36,150 bases of DNA from Spirochaetaceae bacterium. Its GTDB lineage: Bacteria > Spirochaetota > Spirochaetia > Treponematales > Breznakiellaceae. Below are positions 25,287 to 34,105 of this stretch, piece by piece. Made by a program: the position numbers and the translations under genes. Each line of letters begins with the position of its first letter. The stretch's first letter is position 1. The notes under the pieces are model-generated. The model saw only the letters and a program-made list of their open reading frames with translations. It had not been told where the DNA came from and ran no database searches. The stretch covers positions 1-36,150 of the forward strand of contig JAITER010000093.1 in assembly GCA_031281945.1 (NCBI GenBank), in the 5' to 3' direction.

Positions 25287-26072
25287 TTAAGCCAAAAATT
25301 CGGTGCCGCGCTGTTCGCCGCTGGCAAGGCTTGAAAGCGCGTCCGCCCTGCCCCGTGTAATCACCGTAGGTATGCCGTCCGACAGCGCTTTTTCGGCGGC
25401 TTCTATTTTAGTCGCTATTCCGCCGGAACCCAGGGCGCTTATCCCGTTGATTGTTATTTTACCGCGTATGGCGGCGGTTTCATTCACCGTTTGAATAAAT
25501 TCCGCGTTTGGGTCTTCTTTTGGATTGGATTTAAAAAGGCCGTCTATGTCGCTTAGTAAAATTAAAAGATCCGCGCTCCAAAGAACGGCGGTTAGGGCCG
25601 CCAGATTGTCGTTATCGCCGATTTTTATTTCGTCAACGCTCACCGAATCGTTTTCGTTAATAACCGGAACTACGCCTTCATCGGCCAGGGTGAAAAGCGT
25701 GTTCCTAAGATTAAGGGCGCTTACGGGGGTCGCGAAATCGCCCGCGGTAAGCAGGATTTGCGCCACGTTAAGGCCTTCCGCCTTAAACGCATTCCGCCAC
25801 CCGCCCATAAGCTCAACCTGGCCCACAGCGCAAAGGGCCTGGCGGTAATGGACGTCCCTTTTTCTTTCCCAGCGTTCCATGGCGGCCAGCCCAGCGGCCT
25901 GCGCGCCTGAGGAAACCAGGGCTATTTGTTTTCCGGCTTTTATAAAACCGGCGCAGTCGCGCGCGGTCTGTTCCATAAAAGAGGCGTTAAGCCGCCCTCT
26001 TTCGTCCGTAAGCGTGGAAGAACCGAATTTAAGCACTATTTTACGGGAGGACGCTATTAAATCCGAAATCAT
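25287..26072 (-). CDS. proB: Glutamate 5-kinase without PUA domain
   Basis: 261 residues from the ATG at 26072. The kinase phosphorylates glutamate to glutamyl-5-phosphate, the first step to proline. Amino-acid kinase motifs: VLKFGSSTLTDERGRLN, ALVSSGAQAAG, INENDSVSVDEIKIGDNDNLAA, LILLSDIDGLF and GSGGIATKIEAA. The C-terminal PUA domain found in E. coli ProB (about 367 residues) is absent, as in some other bacteria. The start codon overlaps the gltB stop as ATGA, so the two are translationally coupled and glutamate supply is linked to its use. proA is not in the window. Confidence 0.95.
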   Translation of the reverse strand: MISDLIASSRKIVLKFGSSTLTDERGRLNASFMEQTARDCAGFIKAGKQIALVSSGAQAAGLAAMERWERKRDVHYRQALCAVGQVELMGGWRNAFKAEGLNVAQILLTAGDFATPVSALNLRNTLFTLADEGVVPVINENDSVSVDEIKIGDNDNLAALTAVLWSADLLILLSDIDGLFKSNPKEDPNAEFIQTVNETAAIRGKITINGISALGSGGIATKIEAAEKALSDGIPTVITRGRADALSSLASGEQRGTEFLA

Positions 26073-29000
26073 TTTCCAGCCCTTTGGGAAGCCTGTAAAA
26101 CTTTCTTGTATTCCGTAGGGATTACTTTTACAAAAAGTTTTTTTACTTCGGCCCAATCATCCAAAATCCTGGAGGCGTAGTCCGAAAAAGTCCATTTTAC
26201 ATGGTTTTGTATCATTTTTAGCACGAAGGCTTCTTCGTCCGCGTCTTCCAGCTTTTCAGTTTCCACCATGCCCCTGTTAAGGAAAATATCGAAATCGCCG
26301 TTGCGGTCAAGAACGTAGGCTATACCGCCCGACATACCGGCGGCGAAGTTGCGGCCCACGGTTCCAAGCACGACAAGCCGCCCGCCGGTCATATATTCAG
26401 CGCAGTGGTCTCCGGCGCCCTCCGTAACGGCCAAAGCCCCGGAATTCCGCACGCAAAAACGCTCGCCGGCTATTCCGGCCACATAAAGTTCGCCGCTTGT
26501 AGCCCCGTAAAGCACGGTGTTTCCGGCGATAATATTTTCGTTGGAAAGAAAACTTGAGTTAGCCGGCGGGAAAACGGCGATTCTGCCGCCGGAAAGCCCT
26601 TTGCCAAGATAATCGTTTGTTTCTCCGGCCAAACGGAATGTAACGCCGGGAGCTAAAAAGGCGCCGAAACTTTGCCCGGCGCTGCCAAGCCATTCAACAT
26701 GAATCGTGTCGTCAGGCAATCCCTCGCCGCCGTATTTTTTGGAAATTTCGTAAGAAAGCATAGTTCCAACAGCCCTGTCCGTGTTTTTCACCGTCATTTT
26801 TAAACGCGCCGGTTTTTTTTCTTTAAGGGCGCAATCGCATTTTTCGATTAAAACGCGGTCCGCTACGTTTTCAATTTTATGAATTTGATTTTGCGAACAA
26901 AAAGCGTCTTTATCCGCGCCGGTGAAAGACGGGGCCGCCGCTTTTTTTAAGACGCGGCTTAAATCGACATTTGAGCTTTTTTCTTTGGGGCTTTTTATTT
27001 GGCGTAAAAGATCGGTGCGGCCTACAAGATCGTTAAATTTTCTAATTCCAAGTCCGGCCATAATTTCGCGGACTTCGGACGCCAAAAATCTAAAATATGT
27101 AATAAGGTGTTCGGATTTTCCCGCGAAACGGGCTCGCAAGCGCGGGTCTTGAGTGGCTACGCCCATAGGGCAGGTGTTTTCGTGGCATTTGCGCATCATT
27201 ACGCAACCTAAAACTATGAGCGTCGCCGTCCCAAAACCGAATTCTTCAGCGCCCAACATTCCCGCGATTACAATATCACGGCCGCTTTTTAACTGGCCGT
27301 CCGTTTGCAGGCGGACGCGGCTTCTAAGCCCGTTGGCCATAAGCGTCTGATGCGTTTCGGACAGGCCTAGTTCCCAGGGAATTCCGGCGTGCCTTATGCT
27401 GGATTGAGGGCTGGCGCCGGTGCCGCCGTCGTAACCTGAAATGAGGATGTTGTCGGCGTGGGCTTTGGCGACTCCCGCCGCCACGGTTCCCACGCCAGCT
27501 TCGCTTACAAGTTTTACGCTTATACGAGCCTCCCTGTTCGCGTTTTTTAGGTCGAAAATAAGCTGGGCCAAGTCTTCTATGGAATAGATGTCATGGTGCG
27601 GCGGCGGGCTTATCAAAGTAACACCGGGCGTGGAATGGCGCACCCGCGCTATAGCCTGATCCACCTTATGGCCTGGAAGCTGGCCGCCTTCTCCAGGCTT
27701 CGCGCCCTGAGCCATTTTTATTTGCAGTTCTATGCAGTTCGCAAGGTATTCGCTGGTTACCCCGAAACGGGCGCTAGCGACCTGCTTTATGGCGGATCTT
27801 GCGGAAGTTCCGTCCGGCGCGGGAAAAAAGCGCTCGCTTTCCTCGCCGCCTTCTCCTGAATTGGATCTGCCGTGTATTGAATTTAAAGCGCGGGCTATAG
27901 TTTCGTGCGCTTCTTTTGATATTGAGCCGAAAGACATGGCCCCCGTTGTAAAGCGCCTCATTATTTCGTCTACGCCCTCAACTTCTTGTAGCGGGACGGG
28001 GGACGCGGAATCATTGTTAAATTCCAAAAGGCCGCGAATGACGTGCGGGCTTTTGTTTATGGCGTCGCTTGCGGCGGTAAATTGTTTAAACTTGCCGTAA
28101 TCCGCGCTTTTAACCGCCCACTGTAAAAGATGTATGGTTTCGGGGTTCCACGCATGGGCCTCCCCGCCTTTGCGCCAGCTGTACTGTCCAACGCGGAAAA
28201 GGAGTTTGTCTCCAGGCGATTCGTTTTCCGCCTCCCACGCTTCAACCGCCCGCCGGTAAAGAACGCGCGCCTCTTTTTCCAGGTCTTTAAAACCCGCGCC
28301 GCCTATTCTGCTTAAAGCCCCGCAAAAACACTTGTTTATAACGCCGTCTCCAAGACCCAGCGCCTCAAAAATTTGCGCGCCGCAATAGGAACGCAGGGCG
28401 CTGGTTCCCATTTTGCTCATTACTTTAAGAAGGGCTTTTTGCATCCCTTTTAGGTAATTTTTTACGGAATGGGCGTAATCTGGAAGAACTTTGCCTTCCA
28501 GCGGGGTGGTTTCGCGCCTTTGGTTCCTGCATATTTCCGCTATGGAAGCAAACGCCCCGTACGGGCAGACCAAATCCGCGCCGTAGCCGAAAAGCAAGGC
28601 GAAGTGCATTATTTCCCTGGCTTCCGCCGTTTCAATAATTATTGAGGTTTTCATCCGCGCTCCGGCTTTTATAAGCGCGTGATGAACGGCGCCGGCGGCC
28701 AAAAGCGAGGGAACCGGTATTTTTTTTGAGAGCGGGTCCAGCGCGGCTGAGTCCGACAGAATCAAAACCCCGCAACCGTTTTTCACCGCCAAAACAGCTT
28801 CGTCTACAAGGCCGTCTATAGCCGCCTCCAGGGAAGCCGGTTTTCCGTCAGCCTCGTCATTCATAAAAACAGCGTCCAAAACCAGCGGGTTAAATCCCAT
28901 TTCCAGCGCGATTTTTTCTAAATCGTTTAATTCTTGCGGCAAAAGAAGCGGCTGTTTAACCTGTATACGCCTGCAGTTTTCCGGCCCTTCCTTTAAGATG

Positions 29001-30721
29001 TTCGTCTGCGCTCCGGCGTACGCGGTGAGCGACATAACCAGGTCTTCGCGTATGGAATCTATCGGCGGGTTTGTAACCTGGGCGAAAAGTTGCTTAAAGT
29101 AAGCGAAAGGCCTTTGCGGAACGTCCGAAAACACCGCAAGCGGCGTATCCGTACCCATTGAGTTCGCGGGTTCCACGCCGGTTAAAGCCATAGGGAAAAG
29201 CAGTTTATCCCTGTCTTCGCGGCTGTACCCCGCCGTTCTCTGCATAAACAGAAGGGGCGAATCGGATTTAAAAAGCTCTGTTTTGTAACGTCCGGCGCCG
29301 GCGCTTGCGGAGGCTTTTATTTCATCCTGCGGCAGAACGCGGGAATTCTTGCAAAGCCACTGCGAATAAGGCTGTTTTTGGCTTACGGTTCGCTTAACTT
29401 CGGCGTCTGGTATAATGCGCCCTTCCTGAAGGTCTACAAGCAGGAGCTTGCCGGGCATAAGGCGGCCTTTGTACTCAATTTCTTCCGGCTTAAAGTCCTG
29501 CACTCCGGTTTCGCTGCCCATAACGATAAGCCCGTTTTTTGTAACCGTGTAACGGGAGGGGCGCAGACCGTTGCGATCCAATGTGCCGCCCACATATCTT
29601 CCGTCAAAAAAGACGATTGAGGCCGGCCCGTCCCAGCTTTCCATAAAGTGGTCGTGATATGCGTAAAAATCTTTTAGTTCGCGGCTTATGTTCTTTTTTT
29701 CGTCCCAGGCTTCCGGTATCATCATCATAAGCGCGTGAGGCAAAGACCTGCCTGAGGCGGCCAGGAATTCCAGCATATTGTCAAAACTGGCGGAATCGCT
29801 TTTTTCAGGTTCTATTACAGGCAGAAGGCTGGAAACATCGCCGCCAAAAGCCTCGCATTCGTACAAAGCCTCCCTCGCGGCGGCCCAAAAGCGGTTGCCT
29901 TTAATCGTGTTTATCTCGCCGTTATGGGCCAAAAACCGGAAAGGCTGGGCCAGATTCCAGGCGGGAAAAGTATTTGTGGAAAAACGCGAATGAACCAAAG
30001 CCGCCGCGCTTTTAAAATCCGCGTCGTTTAGGTCGCCGTAGTATTCGCGCAACTGGCTGGCGGTGAGCATCCCTTTGTAAACTATAGTGCGCGAAGAAAG
30101 AGACGGAAAATAAGCGTCTTTGTTTTTTAGAACGTCGCGCGCGTATTTTTCAAAATCTTTGCGCAAAAAATAAAGGCTTAATTCCAGGTTTTTTATTTCC
30201 CCGTCAGGCTTTAGAAAAACCTGCCTTATTACAGGCTCCGCCCCGCGCGCTATTTCTCCGGCGGCCTCTGAATTTACCGGCGGGTTTCTCCAGGCGCAAA
30301 CTGAAAGGCCTCTTTTTTTAGCCGATTTTTCAACCCAGGCGGCGCATTTTTCCGCCAAAGCATCTTCCCGCGGCAGAAAAAGCAAACCGCAACCGTATTC
30401 CCCACAGGCGGGCAAACCGGGAATCAGTTTTTTGTAAAATGAATGCGGCGTTTGGACGAGCACGCCGGAGCCGTCGCCAGTTTTGTTGTCGGCGCTTTCC
30501 GCGCCCCTGTGCTCCATCCGCTCCAGAGCTTCCAGCGCCCGCGTTACAATCAGGCGCGAAGGTTCGCCTTTTATGGAGGCTACAAAACCTATGCCGCAAG
30601 CGTCGTGTTCAAAGTCTTTTTGATATAAACCTTCAGTCTCTTTTTGCCGCGCCGCGCTTCCTTTAAAAAAGACGCTTTTTTCCGCGCTTCCCGCTGTGTT
30701 TGCGCCTGTTCCGTCGTTCAT
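26069..30721 (-). CDS. gltB: Glutamate synthase large subunit
   Basis: 1550 residues. It transfers the glutamine amide to 2-oxoglutarate, giving two glutamates. N-terminal class-II amidotransferase: Cys42 in HDACGIGFVA is the expected mature N-terminus after propeptide removal, and RMEHRGAESADNKTGDGSG follows. A central domain leads to the FMN-binding synthase domain (about 850-1210) with GEGGEESERF, KPGEGGQLPG and GYDGGTGASPQ. The 3Fe-4S cysteines are in CVMMRKCHENTCPMG at about 1170-1185. A C-terminal beta-helix has GGRIAVFPP, GNTVLYGATSG and GGRLVVLG. No small subunit (gltD) lies nearby, so electrons may come from a distant GltD or from ferredoxin. An AAGGGGG site precedes the ATG. Confidence 0.97.
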   Translation of the reverse strand: MNDGTGANTAGSAEKSVFFKGSAARQKETEGLYQKDFEHDACGIGFVASIKGEPSRLIVTRALEALERMEHRGAESADNKTGDGSGVLVQTPHSFYKKLIPGLPACGEYGCGLLFLPREDALAEKCAAWVEKSAKKRGLSVCAWRNPPVNSEAAGEIARGAEPVIRQVFLKPDGEIKNLELSLYFLRKDFEKYARDVLKNKDAYFPSLSSRTIVYKGMLTASQLREYYGDLNDADFKSAAALVHSRFSTNTFPAWNLAQPFRFLAHNGEINTIKGNRFWAAAREALYECEAFGGDVSSLLPVIEPEKSDSASFDNMLEFLAASGRSLPHALMMMIPEAWDEKKNISRELKDFYAYHDHFMESWDGPASIVFFDGRYVGGTLDRNGLRPSRYTVTKNGLIVMGSETGVQDFKPEEIEYKGRLMPGKLLLVDLQEGRIIPDAEVKRTVSQKQPYSQWLCKNSRVLPQDEIKASASAGAGRYKTELFKSDSPLLFMQRTAGYSREDRDKLLFPMALTGVEPANSMGTDTPLAVFSDVPQRPFAYFKQLFAQVTNPPIDSIREDLVMSLTAYAGAQTNILKEGPENCRRIQVKQPLLLPQELNDLEKIALEMGFNPLVLDAVFMNDEADGKPASLEAAIDGLVDEAVLAVKNGCGVLILSDSAALDPLSKKIPVPSLLAAGAVHHALIKAGARMKTSIIIETAEAREIMHFALLFGYGADLVCPYGAFASIAEICRNQRRETTPLEGKVLPDYAHSVKNYLKGMQKALLKVMSKMGTSALRSYCGAQIFEALGLGDGVINKCFCGALSRIGGAGFKDLEKEARVLYRRAVEAWEAENESPGDKLLFRVGQYSWRKGGEAHAWNPETIHLLQWAVKSADYGKFKQFTAASDAINKSPHVIRGLLEFNNDSASPVPLQEVEGVDEIMRRFTTGAMSFGSISKEAHETIARALNSIHGRSNSGEGGEESERFFPAPDGTSARSAIKQVASARFGVTSEYLANCIELQIKMAQGAKPGEGGQLPGHKVDQAIARVRHSTPGVTLISPPPHHDIYSIEDLAQLIFDLKNANREARISVKLVSEAGVGTVAAGVAKAHADNILISGYDGGTGASPQSSIRHAGIPWELGLSETHQTLMANGLRSRVRLQTDGQLKSGRDIVIAGMLGAEEFGFGTATLIVLGCVMMRKCHENTCPMGVATQDPRLRARFAGKSEHLITYFRFLASEVREIMAGLGIRKFNDLVGRTDLLRQIKSPKEKSSNVDLSRVLKKAAAPSFTGADKDAFCSQNQIHKIENVADRVLIEKCDCALKEKKPARLKMTVKNTDRAVGTMLSYEISKKYGGEGLPDDTIHVEWLGSAGQSFGAFLAPGVTFRLAGETNDYLGKGLSGGRIAVFPPANSSFLSNENIIAGNTVLYGATSGELYVAGIAGERFCVRNSGALAVTEGAGDHCAEYMTGGRLVVLGTVGRNFAAGMSGGIAYVLDRNGDFDIFLNRGMVETEKLEDADEEAFVLKMIQNHVKWTFSDYASRILDDWAEVKKLFVKVIPTEYKKVLQASQRAGK

Positions 30722-31131
30722 GCCCGCCCCCTTATATTTTTTTCTGTTATTTGAAGCCTTCCTCTAAAATTCAAGGTTCCAAACGGCGGCTTTAACAAGG
30801 CGCAGGAGCCCGTAAAAACCGCCTTATATATTGTACCAAAGCAAAAGCGGGAAGTCTGCCCCTAAGCTATTTAAGCGATTCACTTTTGCGGCGGATTTTC
30901 ACGCTAAAGGCGGCATCCCGGCGGCGGAAGGCGGCGGCGCGGCAGGCCCTCCGGAGTGTATTTTACATGAATAAAAATATGCCGTACGCAAATCAAAAAA
31001 TCATATTTTACAGCCGGAAACACCCTACACCCCCATCATAGTTTTTGCATATATGTATTATTTCTTGATATTTCATACAGATTTTAAATGTTATATATTT
31101 TAAAAATCCAAATACCAGGCTTTTAAGAATA
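30722..31131. other. Intergenic region between gltB and the secreted-protein cluster
   Basis: About 410 bp without a supported gene. It separates the divergent gltB-proB operon and the 31251 cluster. Short frames here lack ribosome sites and recognisable motifs. The right end borders the C14 tract. Confidence 0.5.
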
Positions 31132-31195
31132 CCCCCCCCCCCCCCGCATATTTTTGTAGATTGGGCTTGATTTTTTATGCGAGATGGTTTATAAT
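31132..31195 (+). promoter_or_regulatory. C14 tract and strong promoter before the secreted-protein cluster
   Basis: A run of 14 C (31132-31145) ends 21 bp before a near-consensus promoter: TTGATT (31167-31172), 17-nt spacer, TATAAT (31190-31195). The expected transcript starts near 31202, about 50 nt before the ATG at 31251. Length change of the tract could alter promoter strength, as described for poly-G tracts upstream of tpr genes in Treponema pallidum. Confidence 0.75.
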
Positions 31196-31250
31196 ACATT
31201 TTACGCGAAACGTGAACCGCAAACAGCTTTTGAGCGTAAGGAGGATGAAT

Positions 31251-32017
31251 ATGACCAAGGCGCCCGGCGAAGCAAAAGTATTTGCGGCGGCGTTATTTTT
31301 TATCGCTTCCTTTACGGCGTTCTCTAAAGAAACAGAACCGGCGTACGCAAAACCGCCTGACTGGGGCGGCCTGTTTGATTTAGGCGCGGTTTTTGACTAC
31401 GAAGACGCGCAAACAGGCTGGACGGCTTCCGTTTCTCCGCCAGTTTCCTAAACGCGGGACTGGGAACTGGCTTCTTTTTCGGGCCGGTGAATTTAAAATA
31501 CTTTTTCTTTTTGGGCTTTCCGGTATACGGAATAAGTTCTTTTAGCGGCGCGGAAACGGATAGTAAAGATATATTTAACGTTATTCATATTTCCATGGGG
31601 GGTGAATTTGGGTTGCGCCTGTACAACGGCGCGCGCGTCTCAATCGCGGCGCCGTTGGGGTATATGTACACGGAAACCATATATGCGACAAAAGAAAAAT
31701 TATATGTGCAAGGGTTAGACGTCCAGCCAAAACGTGTAAACAGATACCACAGTCTTTTTACCGGAATTGAAGTTAGCCTGAAATTCAATAAATACGTCTA
31801 TTTAACTTTCTTTTCAAAAGGCGCTTATCCCGTAAATGCGGAACATTCGATAGAGTTCCAGGCTCCCGCGGGATACGTCTGGGTTGCGAACGATAAGGAT
31901 ACACTAAGCGAATCAACGTCCCTGGACGTATTTTATATTTCAACAGGATTGCGCATACAGTTTAAAATACAGGCGGCGGATTCAATAATCAGGCGGCGCG
32001 GTTTGCGTAACGCATAA
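31251..32017 (+). pseudogene. Frameshifted secreted/outer-membrane protein, copy 1
   Basis: The start at 31251 has AAGGAGG 6 nt upstream. The N-terminus is a signal peptide (KVFAAALFFIASFTAFS). The first frame stops at 31451, shortly after GAVFDYEDAQTGW. The remainder is in another frame: FRFSASFLNAGLGTGFFFG, then GFPVYGISSFSGAETDSKD and later HISMGGEFGLRLYNGARVSI to the stop at 32017. The two parts together align with the intact paralogue at 32060 (DYEDAESDW; TSIGGELGFRLYHGKRIAI). The shift near 31420 equals loss of one base. It is a single-base lesion, a sequencing error, or a phase-off state; no long homopolymer is at the site. Confidence 0.7.
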
Positions 32018-32020
32018 CAC

Positions 32021-32039
32021 AAGGCGCCTTTCGCGCCTT
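32021..32039 (+). other. Leader hairpin before copy 2
   Basis: AAGGCGC CTTTC GCGCCTT, a 7-bp stem ending about 10 nt before the GGAGG of the gene at 32060. The same leader (about 65 bp, from GGTTTGCGTAACGCATAA to TTGGAGGTTATAAATG) recurs before the gene at 32905, where the stem is AAGGCGC/GCGCTTT. Confidence 0.5.
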
Positions 32040-32059
32040 AAAAAAATTGGAGGTTATAA

Positions 32060-32803
32060 ATGCGCAAAATAAATACAACCGCATTTCGCGGTAAAAATTT
32101 ATTTTTAGCGGCGGCGTTCTTTTTCGCCGTTTCCATCGCGGCTTTCCCAAAAGAAACAAAAACTTTTGATTCTGGGTTTATGGCGGATTTAGGAGCGTCG
32201 TTTGATTACGAAGACGCGGAATCGGATTGGGCCTCCCGTTTTGAAGGCCGGTTCGTTAACGTGGAACTGGGTTTGGGCTGTTATATTTGGCCGGTAAGCG
32301 TTAGGCTTTTTTGTGATTTTGGAAGCAGAATATACGGAACAGTGTACTTATACGGGGCGGAATTGGACGGCAAAGATGATTTTGCCTCAGCTCATACGTC
32401 AATCGGGGGCGAATTGGGGTTTCGCCTGTACCATGGAAAGCGCATCGCAATTGTATTGCCGGTTGGTTATATGTTCACAAAAACAGAATATACAAAACCA
32501 TACGCCGCATTCAATAATAACAACGGATTTGAGACGCTTGAAGCGGAGGAAGCCTATATAAATACATACGATGCGGTTTTCGGCGGAATTGAAATTAACG
32601 GCGTATTTAATAAATATCTTTGTTTAATATTATATGCAAGAGGCTCTTATCCGTTGAATGCGAAACATTCATGGGAAGCGCGCGCTCCAAAAGGATATGT
32701 TTGGACGGAAACCGGACGGAATACAAGAAGCGAATCCGCATCCCTGGACGTGTTTGCTATTTCGGCGGGGTTGCGCATACGGGTAAGCCCGCCAAACAAA
32801 TAA
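32060..32803 (+). CDS. Secreted beta-rich protein, probable outer-membrane barrel, copy 2
   Basis: 247 residues with a signal peptide (NLFLAAAFFFAVSIAAF, cleavage near AFPKE). The mature part alternates polar and hydrophobic residues in short strands (FVNVELGLGCYIWPVSVRLFCDF; HTSIGGELGFRLYHGKRIAIVLPVGYMF) and ends in VFAISAGLRIRVS, like a small beta barrel. I do not know a named family. It is the intact paralogue of 31251-32017. GGAGG lies 6-7 nt before the ATG. It is likely on the outer membrane or in the periplasm. Confidence 0.7.
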   Translation: MRKINTTAFRGKNLFLAAAFFFAVSIAAFPKETKTFDSGFMADLGASFDYEDAESDWASRFEGRFVNVELGLGCYIWPVSVRLFCDFGSRIYGTVYLYGAELDGKDDFASAHTSIGGELGFRLYHGKRIAIVLPVGYMFTKTEYTKPYAAFNNNNGFETLEAEEAYINTYDAVFGGIEINGVFNKYLCLILYARGSYPLNAKHSWEARAPKGYVWTETGRNTRSESASLDVFAISAGLRIRVSPPNK

Positions 32804-32865
32804 TAATAATGGACTTGGCTCGGTACGGCTCCGCTTTCCGGAGCGGTTTGCGTAACGCATAATAC

Positions 32866-32884
32866 AAGGCGCATTTCGCGCTTT
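32866..32884 (+). other. Leader hairpin before the P13-like gene
   Basis: AAGGCGC ATTTC GCGCTTT, with a G-U pair replacing G-C relative to the copy at 32021. It lies just before TTTGGAGG and the ATG at 32905. Confidence 0.5.
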
Positions 32885-32904
32885 AAACAATTTGGAGGTT
32901 ATAA

Positions 32905-33390
32905 ATGCGTAAATGTTTGTTTTTAATGGTTTTTGTTTTTCTTGGTTTAGAGGCTTATTGCGAAGAGTCGCAATTGGACGCAAATTACGGGGATGTTGTT
33001 TTTTATGATTTTTTACATACGCCGCAATTTGATTTATCGTCTTTCGCCTATAATTCCGGGCAAAAAGCTATGATGGCGGAAAACAATAAATGGGCCGCCT
33101 TTACTTTGAATTTACTGCTTGGGTTTGGCATAGGTTCTTTTGTACAGGGCGACGGCTCAGGCGGGCTCGCCGCGCTTTTTGGCGAGGCTGGAAGCCTCGC
33201 TTTGATACTATCCTCGCCGCGCACCGGGGTTGTTTTTGCGTATATCGGATTAGGCGGTTTTCTGGCTATGCGAATCTTTGAATTGATAAGGCCGTTCTCG
33301 TACGCCAATAAATTTTATGTATCTTTTGTTCCGGGCTTTAACGAAACCGGAAAGCCCGTATTAACAAGCGCCATAAATTTTAAGTATTAA
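32905..33390 (+). CDS. P13-like spirochaetal membrane protein
   Basis: 161 residues with an N-terminal signal peptide (CLFLMVFVFLGLEAYC; the Cys at about 19 followed by EES could also be read as an atypical lipobox). The core NLLLGFGIGSFVQGDGSGG and the following hydrophobic segments, then RIFELIRPFSYA, match what I recall of the Borrelia P13 membrane-protein family, known from spirochaetes; P13 of Borrelia is a channel-forming outer-membrane protein. Channel function here is inference. The gene shares its leader with the gene at 32060 and ends at a strong terminator. Start supported by GGAGG 6-7 nt upstream. Confidence 0.7.
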   Translation: MRKCLFLMVFVFLGLEAYCEESQLDANYGDVVFYDFLHTPQFDLSSFAYNSGQKAMMAENNKWAAFTLNLLLGFGIGSFVQGDGSGGLAALFGEAGSLALILSSPRTGVVFAYIGLGGFLAMRIFELIRPFSYANKFYVSFVPGFNETGKPVLTSAINFKY

Positions 33391-33424
33391 GAAAATGCGT
33401 TCAAACGCCCGCATTTTCTTTTAA
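33389..33424 (+). terminator. Rho-independent terminator of the secreted-protein cluster
   Basis: Perfect 11-bp stem AAGAAAATGCG (33389-33399) with CGCATTTTCTT (33410-33420), followed by TT. It overlaps the last bases of the P13-like stop codon. Confidence 0.85.
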
Positions 33425-33434
33425 ATCCAAGGTC

Positions 33435-33464
33435 GCCGTTCCAAAACTTCAGTTTTGGAACGGC
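33435..33464 (+). repeat. Dispersed palindrome, variant with GCCGTTCC arms
   Basis: GCCGTTCCAAAACT TC AGTTTTGGAACGGC is a perfect 14-bp inverted repeat with the same ACTTCAGT centre as the copy at 33752 but different, still complementary, arms. Confidence 0.65.
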
Positions 33465-33645
33465 CTAAACTAACAAGACGCCGCCCGCCAAACCCTCGCG
33501 CAACGCTTTGGAAAACACACGCGGGAGGACGTCTTCGCGCCAGCCGCCTGAAAAACATTTTGGCTTCTGGAATAGCGCATAATTCAAACGGGTTTAGATT
33601 GCGTTATAACGCGGCGCGATGATAATAAAAAGGAGTTGCTTAAAC

Positions 33646-34095
33646 ATGACGGAACATGAATTTTGGGAACGTGAATTTGGGAAAACCCAAAGCGCGAAGG
33701 ATTTCGCGGGAAGAACTATTAAGCGCGGCGATTACGGGAAAGAACAATAGAGTTGTTCGGAAACTTCAGTTTCCGAACAACAACCGCTAAACAACCGCAA
33801 AACGCCCTGCGTTTTGCAAGACTTGGGCGACAACCAACCGGGTTGGCGACCAAGTTCAAACCGGGTGGAATTTTGAACATATTTTACCGTTACGCGCCAA
33901 CGGGCCTAACGTATGGGAAAATTGTCAAATCGCCAATATAGCGACAAACAGAGAAAAATCGGATAAAACATCTTTTGCAATAAACGGCAAGCAATACCAG
34001 GTTGTAAGAAATACGCCTAAAAGAAAAAACGGCAAACATTTGGCGCCTTATAATTATAATGGAAAAAAATATTGCGTTGTAATTTTGGATAAATA
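33646..34095 (+). pseudogene. HNH-type nuclease-like gene split by a palindrome-bearing insert
   Basis: AGGAG precedes an ATG at 33646 that opens MTEHEFWEREFGKTQSAKDF and continues to GRTIKRGDYGKEQ, stopping at 33750. The continuation is found in another frame from about 33866: WNFEHILPLRANGPNVWENC, then QIANIATNREKSDKT, INGKQYQVVRN and a stop at 34095. The EHILPL...N...N..K.D pattern is typical of HNH nuclease-like proteins with the WNIDHILP motif (His replaced in part: E-H instead of D-H). The roughly 115 bp between the halves starts with the dispersed palindrome (33752-33781). Insertion of the element most simply explains the break. The downstream lipoprotein gene is 10 bp away. Confidence 0.6.
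33752..33781 (+). repeat. Dispersed palindrome, perfect copy
   Basis: GTTGTTCGGAAACT TC AGTTTCCGAACAAC, a perfect 14-bp inverted repeat with a 2-nt loop. It is the best-preserved member of the family and lies inside the broken HNH gene. Confidence 0.75.
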
Positions 34096-34105
34096 GGAGT
34101 TGGAC

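Noticed and set aside
33599..33611. GCGTTATAACGC palindrome before the HNH gene, resembling an integron core or an operator
   Set aside because: No matching left-end arm was found, and a promoter fit (TTGCGT, 16 nt, GATAAT) is weak.
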